DNA of 56,141 bases from Alloprevotella sp. (GTDB lineage Bacteria; Bacteroidota; Bacteroidia; Bacteroidales; Bacteroidaceae): assembly GCA_017476545.1 (NCBI GenBank), contig JAFUZP010000039.1:1-56141 (forward strand), given 5' to 3'. The position numbers and the translations under genes were made by a program. Positions 43,942 to 51,293 of this stretch are shown here, in pieces (positions within the stretch are counted from its first letter, which is position 1; each line of letters begins with the position of its first letter). Under the pieces are notes generated by a model. The model saw only the letters and a list, made by a program, of their open reading frames with translations. It was not told where the DNA came from and did not search any database.

Positions 43942-44073
43942 TCAGTATTCCCAAACGATCTGCTCCGAGAGCTCGCGCAGCCCGAGCTGCTTGATCGTCT
44001 TCGGCGTCACGTAGTAGCCCAGGTTCTTGTCCTTCGGGCTCTTCTTCGGCTGCTTGTTGTAAATCAGTGCCAT
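43942..44073 (-). CDS. 43-residue HU-like N-terminal fragment
   Basis: ATG 44073 to TGA 43942. The product begins MALIYNKQPKKSPKDKNLGY and continues YVTPKTIKQLGLRELSEQIV. This matches the start of the HU-like DNA-binding proteins of Bacteroidales (short start, a lysine-rich strand, G-Y-Y, a strand, then a helix of the type L-x-E-L-x-E-x-I), but the rest of the usual ~120-150 residues is missing. It follows the gene at 44129 by 55 nt and precedes a strong terminator, so it is probably in the same transcript. It may be a truncated relic or a deliberate small protein. Confidence 0.55.
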   Translation of the reverse strand: MALIYNKQPKKSPKDKNLGYYVTPKTIKQLGLRELSEQIVWEY

Positions 44074-44128
44074 TTTGTCTCAGTTTCTTTAACGACGCGG
44101 CCTTGTCCGCGTCCTTTAGTGGATAATA

Positions 44129-44734
44129 TTAACAGCGCGGGTTAGTCCTAGTTTTGATTACAGCGGAATTGGTCTCAATGGTGCACGTGAAGGGCTGCCC
44201 CATGTACGTGCCGTAATAGTAATAGTAGCCGCTGTCATAGGCGCACTGGATGTCCGCGTTGTTGAGGAAGTCATCCACATCCCAGTTGGCGCCGGTAATC
44301 TCCGCGCGCGGCGCCGGTATCGCGGCAAACTCGTCAAGGATTTCGGGTAAGGACTTATAAGAACCACACATCTCCGTCTCGCAGATACGACCTTCGACCG
44401 TGTTATGAAACTCTGTATAATCATCGACCAACCCCTGAGCCGCGCGGGTCCAGTAACTATTGGGGGGAGTACCGCAGAAGCCGCCAGAAGAACCGAAGAG
44501 CTCCGTAGGAAGGGAGCAGTAATCACTAAAATAATAATCCATAGCGGGGATGAAGAGGCGGACGGAGATGGGCTGCCCGCTCGTCGCCAGCATCCGCTGC
44601 GGGCCCAGAGGGATGACCTGCATCGTAGGCGGCACGTACTTCTTCTTAACCGCAGCGGGAGCCGCAGCCTCCGCAGCAATTGGATTCCCTTCAGCGGCGC
44701 ACGGCGCGCCACTCACTTTCACTTTCTCGTTCAT
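44129..44734 (-). CDS. Unassigned protein, Y-x-x-P / LLA-x-SG family, member 3
   Basis: 201 residues. A polar, Ala-rich N-terminus leads to KKYVPPTMQVIPLGPQRMLATSG (residues 31-53 in shortened form: Y33, P35-36, V40, M48-L49-A50, S52-G53), the motif shared with the proteins at 16342 and 18206. The body is rich in Cys, Tyr and Asp; GANWDVDDFLNNADIQ and YGTYMGQPFTC align with the end of the protein at 18206. No signal peptide, membrane segment or known domain. It lies downstream of the small ORF at 44934-45059 and its hairpin, under the promoter at 45083-45113. Function unknown. Confidence 0.65.
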   Translation of the reverse strand: MNEKVKVSGAPCAAEGNPIAAEAAAPAAVKKKYVPPTMQVIPLGPQRMLATSGQPISVRLFIPAMDYYFSDYCSLPTELFGSSGGFCGTPPNSYWTRAAQGLVDDYTEFHNTVEGRICETEMCGSYKSLPEILDEFAAIPAPRAEITGANWDVDDFLNNADIQCAYDSGYYYYYGTYMGQPFTCTIETNSAVIKTRTNPRC

Positions 44735-44818
44735 TGCTTAGTTGTTTTAATGGATTTATGATTCGTTAATTAATCGTCCGCAAGCCAGTCCCGGCACTTC
44801 CCGGCCGCACATCCGGTC

Positions 44819-44839
44819 TGTTGCGATTCAATCGCAACA
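44819..44839 (-). other. Perfect 9-bp hairpin in the leader of gene 44129
   Basis: TGTTGCGAT (44819-44827) pairs with ATCGCAACA (44831-44839) around a 3-nt loop. It lies between the terminator-like hairpin and the start codon and has no counterpart at copy 1. Confidence 0.5.
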
Positions 44840-44863
44840 AACTCAACGCGCCTCCCGCGCACA

Positions 44864-44909
44864 CAAAGCGGCGCACCGCTCCCCCTCGACAGGGGCGCAG
44901 TGCGCCGCT
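44864..44909 (-). terminator. Terminator-like hairpin between small ORF and gene 44129
   Basis: On the minus strand AGCGGCGCA (44909-44901) pairs with TGCGCCGCT (44875-44867), with an inner CCCCT/AGGGG stem, and is followed by TTTGTG. It begins 24 nt beyond the small-ORF stop, as at copy 1. Confidence 0.7.
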
Positions 44910-44933
44910 CAACGCTTGCGTATGTATATGTAA

Positions 44934-45059
44934 CTACTTGATTTCCAGCGCGTATGGGGGGGTAATTCGGGCACTTCCCGCCCAGTAAATACGGGCAAAG
45001 TCAGCATCCGCTACTGCGCAGGCCGGCATACCTATATTATATATATACGCGTAAGGCAT
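44934..45059 (-). CDS. Conserved 41-codon small ORF (leader peptide candidate), copy 2
   Basis: ATG 45059 to TAG 44934 encodes 41 residues beginning MPYAYIYNIG, with ARIYWAGSARITPP near the end and a final ALEIK. Compared with copy 1 (19053-19178) there are 21 base differences and no indels; 6 of the 18 changed codons are synonymous and several others are conservative (E/D, V/A, I/M). The stem that the GC-rich middle could form in copy 1 (CCTCCGC/GCGGAGG) is not kept here, which favours peptide over RNA-structure conservation. Starts about 17 nt after the predicted transcription start. Confidence 0.6.
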   Translation of the reverse strand: MPYAYIYNIGMPACAVADADFARIYWAGSARITPPYALEIK

Positions 45060-45082
45060 CTTCAAGTCACTGGTTACGCCTG

Positions 45083-45113
45083 CAAAAGTAAACAATAGTT
45101 GCCAATAGGGCAA
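45083..45113 (-). promoter_or_regulatory. Promoter of the small-ORF cassette, copy 2
   Basis: On the minus strand TTG (45111-45113), 20 nt, perfect TACTTTTG (45083-45090). The palindromic array starts 36 bp upstream, nearly the same distance as at copy 1. Confidence 0.8.
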
Positions 45114-45149
45114 GCGGTGGGGACGGAAAAGTATCAGCAGGGAAAATCC

Positions 45150-45229
45150 TGACCGCAGGGTTAGGAAGAACTAACCCTATGGTTACGGCGGCGTGACCAT
45201 AGGGTTAAGAACGGATACCCCAAGGGGTA
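45150..45229. repeat. Four-unit palindromic array, 22-bp period
   Basis: Cores at 45150 (TGACCGCAGGGTTA), 45172 (TAACCCTATGGTTA), 45194 (TGACCATAGGGTTA) and 45216 (TACCCCAAGGGGTA), exactly 22 bp apart, between the buk stop and the promoter at 45083-45113. Confidence 0.85.
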
Positions 45230-45274
45230 CGGCGGACTAGTACAAGAAGTAAGAGGCGCGCCGCTCCCCCTACC

Positions 45275-46339
45275 CTAAGCGTACACCTTGGCCTCGCGCT
45301 TCCCCTTGAGCACGTCGAGGGCGTTGAGGGCGAGCGCCTGCATCTCGTCTTCGCCGGGATAGCAGTACACGGGGGCGAGGAAGCCGATGCGGCGGCGCAG
45401 GCGGCCGATGACGTACTCCGAGCGCGCCATGCCGCCCGTGAGCAGGATGGCGTCCACCTTCCCGCAGAGCACCGCGCCCTCCGCCGCGATGTGCTTCGCC
45501 GTGTGGTACACCATGGCGTCCACCAGCAGGCGCGCATGGTCGTCGCCCTCGCCGATGCGCCGCTCTATCTCGCGCATATCGTTCGTACCGAGGTGGGCGA
45601 TGAGGCCGGCCTGCCCCGCCACACGCTTCAGGAGCTGGTCCTCCGTGAACTTCCCGCTGAAGCAGAGGCGGATGAGGTCGGCGGCGGGCAGGCTGCCTGC
45701 CCGCTCCGGGGAGAAGGGTCCCTCGCCGTCGAGGGCGTTGTTCGCGTCGATGGCGCGGCCGTGCTCGTGGGCGGCGACGGAGATGCCGCCGCCGAGGTGG
45801 CAGATGACGAGGTTCAGGTCCTCATACTTCCGCCCTATCTCGTGGGCGAAGCGCCGCGCGATGGCGCGCTGGTTCAGGGCGTGCCAGATGCAGATGCGGG
45901 GCATGAGGGGCGAGCCGCTGATGCGCGCCTCGTCGCAGAGCTCGTCCACGACGCCGGGGTCGGCGATGAAGCTGCGGCAGCCGGGTATCTCCTTCGCCAG
46001 CTCGTAGGCGATGATGCAGCCCAGGTCGCAGGCGTGCTGGTGCAGGGCGCGCTTGGTGTCCTCCAGCATCTGCCGGTTGATCTCGTACACGCCGCCGGCC
46101 ACTGGCTTGGCCAGGCCGCCGCGCCCGATGATGGCATCGAAGCGGAAGGGGATGTCCATCTGCCGGAGCTCGTCCTCCACGAGCTGCTTGCGGAAGCCGT
46201 ACTGGTCCGTTATCTGCGGGAAGCGCTCGAGCTCCTCCATGGAGTGCTGTATGCTGCGCAGGAGCACGGGCTTCTCGTCTTCATAGACGGCTATCTTCGT
46301 TGAAGTGGAGCCGGGGTTGATGGCTAGTATCAGTTTCAT
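45275..46339 (-). CDS. buk: Butyrate kinase
   Basis: 354 residues, ASKHA-fold kinase turning butyryl phosphate and ADP into butyrate and ATP. The N-terminal phosphate loop is ILAINPGSTSTKIAVYED (4-21), followed by the family motif GRGGLAKPVAGGVYEIN (about 92-108); CHLGGGISVAAHEHGRAIDANNALDGEGPFSPERAG and LTGGMARS are the further nucleotide and substrate loops. It follows ptb by 106 nt and ends the five-gene pgpH-ompH-murI-ptb-buk unit. Branched-chain acyl phosphates are an alternative substrate. Confidence 0.95.
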   Translation of the reverse strand: MKLILAINPGSTSTKIAVYEDEKPVLLRSIQHSMEELERFPQITDQYGFRKQLVEDELRQMDIPFRFDAIIGRGGLAKPVAGGVYEINRQMLEDTKRALHQHACDLGCIIAYELAKEIPGCRSFIADPGVVDELCDEARISGSPLMPRICIWHALNQRAIARRFAHEIGRKYEDLNLVICHLGGGISVAAHEHGRAIDANNALDGEGPFSPERAGSLPAADLIRLCFSGKFTEDQLLKRVAGQAGLIAHLGTNDMREIERRIGEGDDHARLLVDAMVYHTAKHIAAEGAVLCGKVDAILLTGGMARSEYVIGRLRRRIGFLAPVYCYPGEDEMQALALNALDVLKGKREAKVYA

Positions 46340-46445
46340 AGGTCAGTTAAGGTCGGTGCGGCGGGACGGACTGCAAGCGGCAGCGGCTCCCGGCCAGCGG
46401 TTACACATCTTATGGAGCACGGCGGTCTCCGCCGCACGGGGTTCC

Positions 46446-47354
46446 TCAGTCGGCCAGGCAGGCCAGCGCGAGGCTGTAGAACTTGGAAGCGGACGTGTCG
46501 GCACGGCTTGGCAGGACGACCGGCACAAGGGGACCCTGCAAGGCGCAGGCCGTCTCCGCGCCGCAGAAGAGCGTCACGGTCTTATAGAACACGTTGCCGG
46601 CCTCAATGTCCGGGAAGACGAGCACGTCGGCCTCGCCGCCGAGGGGCGAGTCGATGCCCTTCGTGTGCAGGCTATCGGCACAGCAGGAAGTCTTCACGTC
46701 CAGCGGGCCGTCCACGAGGCACGCCCCGAACTCGCCTGCGGCGGCACGGGCAATGATGTCCGCGTAGCCCTCGGTATGGGGGAAGTGGCGGGCGTTCACC
46801 TTCTCCGAGCAATGGACGAGCGAAATGCGCGGACAAGCGATGCCGAAGTTGCGGCAGAGGCGGGCGGCATAGCCTACCTGCGCCGCGCGCTGCTCCTGCG
46901 TAGGATAAGGAATAACGGCCGGATCGGTGAAGAACAGCAGCTTCGGATAAGCAGGCAGCTCCGTGGCCGCGATGTGCGTAAGCACCCTCCCCTTCGGCAG
47001 GATGCCCGTCTCCTTATCCAGCACGGCACGGAGCAGGATGTCCGTCCCTATGAGTCCTTTCATCAGGATGTCGGCCTTCCCCTCACGCACCAGGGCTACA
47101 GCCGCCCGTGCGGCCTCATCCGGCGTTGCGGCCTCCACATAGGTGACGCGCCGGGCATAAGGAGCCCATGCGCCAACCGCACGGATGTCTTCACAGCCCC
47201 CCACGAAGATGACGTCCAGGAAGCCCTCCTGCAAGCCACGGAGCACAGCCTCCTGCGTGGAACGGTCTGTCCCACAGACCACAGCGGCGCGCTTACGCAC
47301 TCCCGCCACGGCAAGGTGGGCGGTCAATTCTTTGAAGTTCTTGATGCTTTCCAT
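46446..47354 (-). CDS. ptb: Phosphate butyryltransferase
   Basis: 302 residues of the phosphotransacetylase/phosphotransbutyrylase family, exchanging CoA for phosphate on butyryl-CoA. Recognisable segments are ADILMKGLIGTDILLRAVLDKETGILPKGRVLTHIA and the later VLVFPDIEAGNVFYKTVTLFCGAE, both typical of Ptb. It precedes butyrate kinase and follows murI by 42 nt on the same strand. With Buk it gives ATP from an acyl-CoA. The acyl-CoA supply genes are not in this window. Confidence 0.93.
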   Translation of the reverse strand: MESIKNFKELTAHLAVAGVRKRAAVVCGTDRSTQEAVLRGLQEGFLDVIFVGGCEDIRAVGAWAPYARRVTYVEAATPDEAARAAVALVREGKADILMKGLIGTDILLRAVLDKETGILPKGRVLTHIAATELPAYPKLLFFTDPAVIPYPTQEQRAAQVGYAARLCRNFGIACPRISLVHCSEKVNARHFPHTEGYADIIARAAAGEFGACLVDGPLDVKTSCCADSLHTKGIDSPLGGEADVLVFPDIEAGNVFYKTVTLFCGAETACALQGPLVPVVLPSRADTSASKFYSLALACLAD

Positions 47355-47396
47355 AGGTATTTATCTTTATGAAGCAAACGCTTTTCGTCCGCCCCT

Positions 47397-48224
47397 CTAC
47401 TGCCTCTCGGGCAGGTCAATCCGCTCCGCCACCACATCGGGCAGGCGCATGAAGAGGGTCGCGGCCTTACTGAATTTCTCGGGGCTCTCCGTCGTGAGGT
47501 AGCGGCAGGACGCGCCGCGCGCCAACTTGCCCTCCAGTTCGGGATGGCGGCGGAGGTAGTCGGCCAGACTGGCAGCGACGTACTCCCCCTGCTCCACAAT
47601 GCGGATACCCTCCGGGGCGAAGGCGCGGATTTTCTTGATGAGCAACGGATAGTGCGTACAGCCCAAGATGAGCGTGTCTATCGCAGGGTCGAGCTGCATC
47701 ACCTCGTCAATGCGTTTCTTCACGAAGTAGTCGGCACCGGGAGTGTCGTGTTCGCCGTATTCCACAAGGGGCACCCACATCGGACAGCTAAGAGCCGTGA
47801 GCTGCAGTTCGGGGTCAATGTTGCGCAACTCCATGGTATAGCTCCCGCTGTTCACTGTCCCCGGCGTGCCGAGCAGGCCGACGTGCTTTGAGCTGGTCAC
47901 TGCCGGAACTGCCTCCACCGTAGGGCGGATGACGCCAAGCACACGGCGGTCGGCTCCGAAGCGGGGCAGGTCGTTCATCTGGATAGTGCGCAGGGCTTTG
48001 GCCGATGCCGTATTACAAGCCAAGATGACCAGCTGGCAGTCGCGCCGCAGCAGTGCCTCAACGGCCTCAAGCGTATAGCGGTAAATCACTTCGTAGCTGT
48101 GCGGACCATAGGGCGCGCGTGCGTTGTCGCCAAGGTAGAGGTAGTCGTACTGCGGTAATGCCTCGCGGATTTTCTTCAGGATGGTCAGGCCGCCATAGCC
48201 GGAGTCGAATATTCCAATCTTCAT
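47397..48224 (-). CDS. murI: Glutamate racemase
   Basis: 275 residues, supplying D-glutamate for peptidoglycan. The catalytic Cys pair is visible: VILACNTASAKAL (first) and LILGCTHYPLL (second), with the substrate loop IFDSGYGGLTIL (4-15) at the N-terminus. The ATG at 48224 is chosen because the product then starts MKIGIFDSGYGG as in the family; the longer frame to 48341 would overlap the ompH 3' end. It is 31 nt downstream of ompH, an arrangement known in other Bacteroidales. Confidence 0.96.
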   Translation of the reverse strand: MKIGIFDSGYGGLTILKKIREALPQYDYLYLGDNARAPYGPHSYEVIYRYTLEAVEALLRRDCQLVILACNTASAKALRTIQMNDLPRFGADRRVLGVIRPTVEAVPAVTSSKHVGLLGTPGTVNSGSYTMELRNIDPELQLTALSCPMWVPLVEYGEHDTPGADYFVKKRIDEVMQLDPAIDTLILGCTHYPLLIKKIRAFAPEGIRIVEQGEYVAASLADYLRRHPELEGKLARGASCRYLTTESPEKFSKAATLFMRLPDVVAERIDLPERQ

Positions 48225-48255
48225 CGTTGTGAGGGGTTGTATCCGTTGGTTAGGG

Positions 48256-48768
48256 TCAGTTGTTGCCGAGCTTAAGGCGGACGTAAGGCGTAGCGTCCTC
48301 GGCCACTTCGGGATGGAGGAAAGGCAATGCCTGCGCGTCAAGGTTCACGATGTACTCATAGCCGCGCTCCAGACCGACGCTGCGGATGGCCGCATCAAGT
48401 TTGCGATGGAGCGGGGCGTAGAGGTCGGCCTCGGCGCGGCGCAGGAGGCTGTCGGCTTCGGCGCGGTAGGCAAGGCCGCGCTCCATGGCATTCTGAAGGT
48501 CGCGCTGGCGCTTGAGCAAGATGACCTGCGGGAAGTCCTTCTGCCCTTGCAGGAACTCGGCAAACTGCCGCTTGAAACTAGTCTCATTATATTCCGCTTC
48601 GGCCTCGTACTGCTGGCGCAGCTTGCCGAGTTCGTCCTGCACTTGTGCATACTCAGGCATAGCCGCGAGCAGCGAGTCGTAGTGCAGGTAACCCGCCTTC
48701 GTCTGTGCGCCGGCAGTCCCGAAGGTGGCGCAGGCGAGGAGGATGGTGTAGAGGATGTACTTTCTCAT
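48256..48768 (-). CDS. OmpH/Skp family periplasmic chaperone
   Basis: 170 residues with signal peptide (1-21, ending GTAGAQ). The mature part begins KAGYLHYDSLLAAMPEYAQVQDELGKLRQQYEAEAEYNETSFKRQF, the standard Skp/OmpH start with a short strand followed by a long coiled coil (about 35-120), and ends with a second strand region. These proteins hold outer-membrane proteins during transit. The start overlaps the pgpH stop by four bases (ATGA type), showing translational coupling. Confidence 0.9.
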   Translation of the reverse strand: MRKYILYTILLACATFGTAGAQTKAGYLHYDSLLAAMPEYAQVQDELGKLRQQYEAEAEYNETSFKRQFAEFLQGQKDFPQVILLKRQRDLQNAMERGLAYRAEADSLLRRAEADLYAPLHRKLDAAIRSVGLERGYEYIVNLDAQALPFLHPEVAEDATPYVRLKLGNN

Positions 48769-50921
48769 GAGGGTCGGTTTCCGTTAGCGTTTCTTCTGTA
48801 GTCCCTGCCGCCCCGGTGGAAGCGTCCGCCTAACAGGGAGATGCGGTGCTGCTGCGCCGGTTCGGGGTGGCCGGTATTGAGTTCGGGATAGGCGATGCGG
48901 GTGTGGTAAATCGTCTTGAGGCTCTCAATGAGCACCCGCTTCGCATCCTGCATGTCGCGGAACGTGATGGGGCAGTCGCGGAAGCAGCCCGCCGCGCTCT
49001 GCCCGTCCACGATACGCTCCACTAACCCCGTGATGCTTTCCTCCGTGTATTCCTTCAAGCTGCGCGAGGAGGCTTCCACGGCATCGCACATCATCAGGAT
49101 GGCCTGCTCCTTAGTGAAGGGGTTGGGACCCGGGTAGGTAAAGTTGGCCTCATCGGGCTGTTCGCCGGGGTGATTGTTCTGCCACTGCACGAAGAAGTAC
49201 TTCACCTGGCTCCGCCCGTGATGGGTAACGATGAAGTCGCGCAACTCCTTGGGGAGGTGGTACTTCTCCGCAAGTTTGAGCCCCTCCGTCACGTGGTCGA
49301 TGATGATTTTCGCGCTCTGCTCCTCGGGCGACAGGCCGTCCTTCTCGCGCAGTTCGTCGTGCGGGTTCACGCCGCTCTGGTTCTCTGTGAAGAAGGCGGG
49401 GTTGAGCATCTTGCCGATGTCGTGATAGAGGGCTCCCGTGCGGACGAGCTGCGGCTTGGCCCCTATCTTGTCCGCCACTTCGGCGGCGAGGTTGGCCACC
49501 TGCATGGAGTGGTTGAAGGTTCCCTGCGCCACTTTCGACAGCTTACGCATCAGGGGGTTATTGATATTGGAAAGCTCGACGAGCGTCACGCTGCTCGTGA
49601 AACCGAACACACGCTCCACGACGTACATCAGGGCGTAGGCGAAGAGGAGCAGCACGCCGCTCATGACGATGTAGGCGTAGCGCGAGGCGCTGAGTTCGCG
49701 GAGGGCGTAGCCTTGCGACATGTCCAGCGCGAACTGCATCAGCAGGCCTGCCGCCGTCACGATGAGGGCGATGCGGAACAGCTGCGCGCGGTCCGTCAGT
49801 TCCTTCAGCCCATAGACGGCAGCCAGACCCATGAAGACTTCCACGAGGAAGAACTCGAAGGGGGCCTGCAGGCCCAGCGAGGCGAGCAGCAGCATGAGCA
49901 GCAGTGCCATCGTGGCCGTGCGCGAGTCGAAGAAGATGCGCACGAAGAGGGGGAGCATGGCGAAGGGGACGAGGAAGACGCTCTCCGTATGGGCTGCCCG
50001 CACGAGCAGATAAGCCGCCAGCGGGAAGAGGATGATGAGGGAGAAGAAGAGCCCCACGGCGTGTCCGTCGCGCAGGTAATCGCGGCGGAACATGAGCAGG
50101 TAGATGGGGAACAGGGCTAACAGCAGCAGGGCGAGCAGGGCGTTGCCTCCGAGGCGCTGCCAGCGGTCGCCCGCCGCGTCCTTCCGCCCCGCCGCAGCCT
50201 TCGCGTAGGAGTCCAGCCTGAGGCGTTGTGCCGGACTGACTATCTCGCCCCGGTCGATGATGCGTTCGCCCTGTTCGACGACGCCGATGTTGGGGATGAT
50301 GCGGGCAAGTTCGCTGCGAAGCTCCTCCGCACTCTTGGCAGTGTCCGGCACGAGGTTGGGCACGAGGTAGTCGTTCACGCGCAGTCCTGTCAGCTCCTCG
50401 CGCGGCAGCCCTACGGAGTCCGCGTCCATGAGCAGGTCGTATGCGGCGCGCGTGGTCAGGAGGCCGTCGATGGGCACCGCCTGCGCGTCGCGTCCCGAAA
50501 TGACGCGCACGCCGGACGCGCCGCGCTGCCTCAGGTCTTCGAGCACTTCGGGGGCGATGATGCCGCGCCCGTAGAGTTCGGCCATGCGCCCCGCCGCGTA
50601 GTCCACGGCGGCCTGCGTCGTGCCCGGCAGGCGGCCTTGCCCGAAGTCGGCGCGCAGCCGTGCCAGCCCGTCCTCCGCGCCCTCGTCCGCCCGGTTCATG
50701 TAGGGCAGGAAGCCGCGCGCCACGCTGTCGCGCTCCGCCTCCAGCTGTCCGTCGCCCTTGACGATGGGGAACTGGAAGGGGGCTATCAGCGGGGCGTAGC
50801 GCCAGGGCGCGCCCTCGGCATAGTCGTAGGCCACAGCCCCTCCGCGCGACCCCGGCCGCAGCAGGGCCAGCACGGCCGCTCCGGCAAGGAGCAGGGCCAG
50901 CATTGAGAGTATCCGCTTCAT
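48765..50921 (-). CDS. pgpH: 7TM-HD domain c-di-AMP phosphodiesterase (PgpH type)
   Basis: 718 residues. One N-terminal membrane helix (about 5-22) is followed by an extracytoplasmic region (about 30-260), seven membrane segments (about 270-460) and a cytoplasmic HD domain. The HD metal site is seen in TFNHSMQVANLAAEVADKIG, then GALYHDIGKM (the HD pair), and later DFIVTHHGRSQVKYFF. The family breaks down c-di-AMP, controlling turgor and cell-wall status. The ATG at 50921 follows a promoter by 45 nt; a longer frame to 51059 would cross it. First gene of the five-gene operon. Confidence 0.9.
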   Translation of the reverse strand: MKRILSMLALLLAGAAVLALLRPGSRGGAVAYDYAEGAPWRYAPLIAPFQFPIVKGDGQLEAERDSVARGFLPYMNRADEGAEDGLARLRADFGQGRLPGTTQAAVDYAAGRMAELYGRGIIAPEVLEDLRQRGASGVRVISGRDAQAVPIDGLLTTRAAYDLLMDADSVGLPREELTGLRVNDYLVPNLVPDTAKSAEELRSELARIIPNIGVVEQGERIIDRGEIVSPAQRLRLDSYAKAAAGRKDAAGDRWQRLGGNALLALLLLALFPIYLLMFRRDYLRDGHAVGLFFSLIILFPLAAYLLVRAAHTESVFLVPFAMLPLFVRIFFDSRTATMALLLMLLLASLGLQAPFEFFLVEVFMGLAAVYGLKELTDRAQLFRIALIVTAAGLLMQFALDMSQGYALRELSASRYAYIVMSGVLLLFAYALMYVVERVFGFTSSVTLVELSNINNPLMRKLSKVAQGTFNHSMQVANLAAEVADKIGAKPQLVRTGALYHDIGKMLNPAFFTENQSGVNPHDELREKDGLSPEEQSAKIIIDHVTEGLKLAEKYHLPKELRDFIVTHHGRSQVKYFFVQWQNNHPGEQPDEANFTYPGPNPFTKEQAILMMCDAVEASSRSLKEYTEESITGLVERIVDGQSAAGCFRDCPITFRDMQDAKRVLIESLKTIYHTRIAYPELNTGHPEPAQQHRISLLGGRFHRGGRDYRRNANGNRPS

Positions 50922-50965
50922 AATGTATCCGCTGTTCGGGCGCACGGGGTGCGCCGCTGTAGGCG

Positions 50966-50995
50966 CAAATCTACGCACTTTTTTCGGGACGTCAA
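50966..50995 (-). promoter_or_regulatory. Promoter of the pgpH operon
   Basis: On the minus strand TTTG/TTG (50993-50996), 19 nt, TAGATTTG (50966-50973). Confidence 0.75.
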
Positions 50996-51017
50996 AGCCG
51001 GGCGGCACAAATGGCGC

Positions 51018-51211
51018 TGCGCGTAGGCGGAAGTACGGACTACGCGTAGTCGGTAACATGAAGTACGCGTAGTCGGTACTATGAACTACGCGTAGTCTGT
51101 GCTATGGAGTACGCGTAGTGCAGGGTGGTGAGTACGCGTAGTTCACATAGATGAGTACGCGTAGTTCACATAGGTGAGTACGCGTAGTGCAGGGCAGCAA
51201 GTACGCGTAGT
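51018..51211. repeat. 23-bp tandem array with ACTACGCGTAGT palindromic core
   Basis: TACGCGTAGT begins at 51041, 51064, 51087, 51110, 51133, 51156, 51179 and 51202, an exact 23-bp period, with a degenerate copy (TGCGCGTAGG) at 51018. Two copies show the full 12-nt palindrome ACTACGCGTAGT; the rest have AGTACGCGTAGT, retaining the 8-nt palindrome TACGCGTA. The 11-13-nt spacers vary, some repeated (TTCACATAG). It lies between the pgpH promoter and pckA. Confidence 0.9.
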
Positions 51212-51232
51212 TCATGGTAGCGGCACGATGCA

Positions 51233-51269
51233 GTCCGCCCCGCACACTGCGGGAGCGTGCGGGGCGGAC
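51233..51269. terminator. Perfect 13-bp hairpin after pckA
   Basis: GTCCGCCCCGCAC (51233-51245) pairs with GTGCGGGGCGGAC (51257-51269). No T tract on the minus strand. It lies 25 nt beyond the pckA stop, separated by an AT patch (about 51271-51286). Confidence 0.6.
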
Positions 51270-51293
51270 CTATATATAATATATGTGTGCGGC

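Noticed and set aside
42463-44145. 560-codon plus-strand frame over the second DASS gene
   Set aside because: The product is extremely rich in Arg, His and Pro, typical of a +1 frame of a C-biased gene; the DASS frame is well supported.
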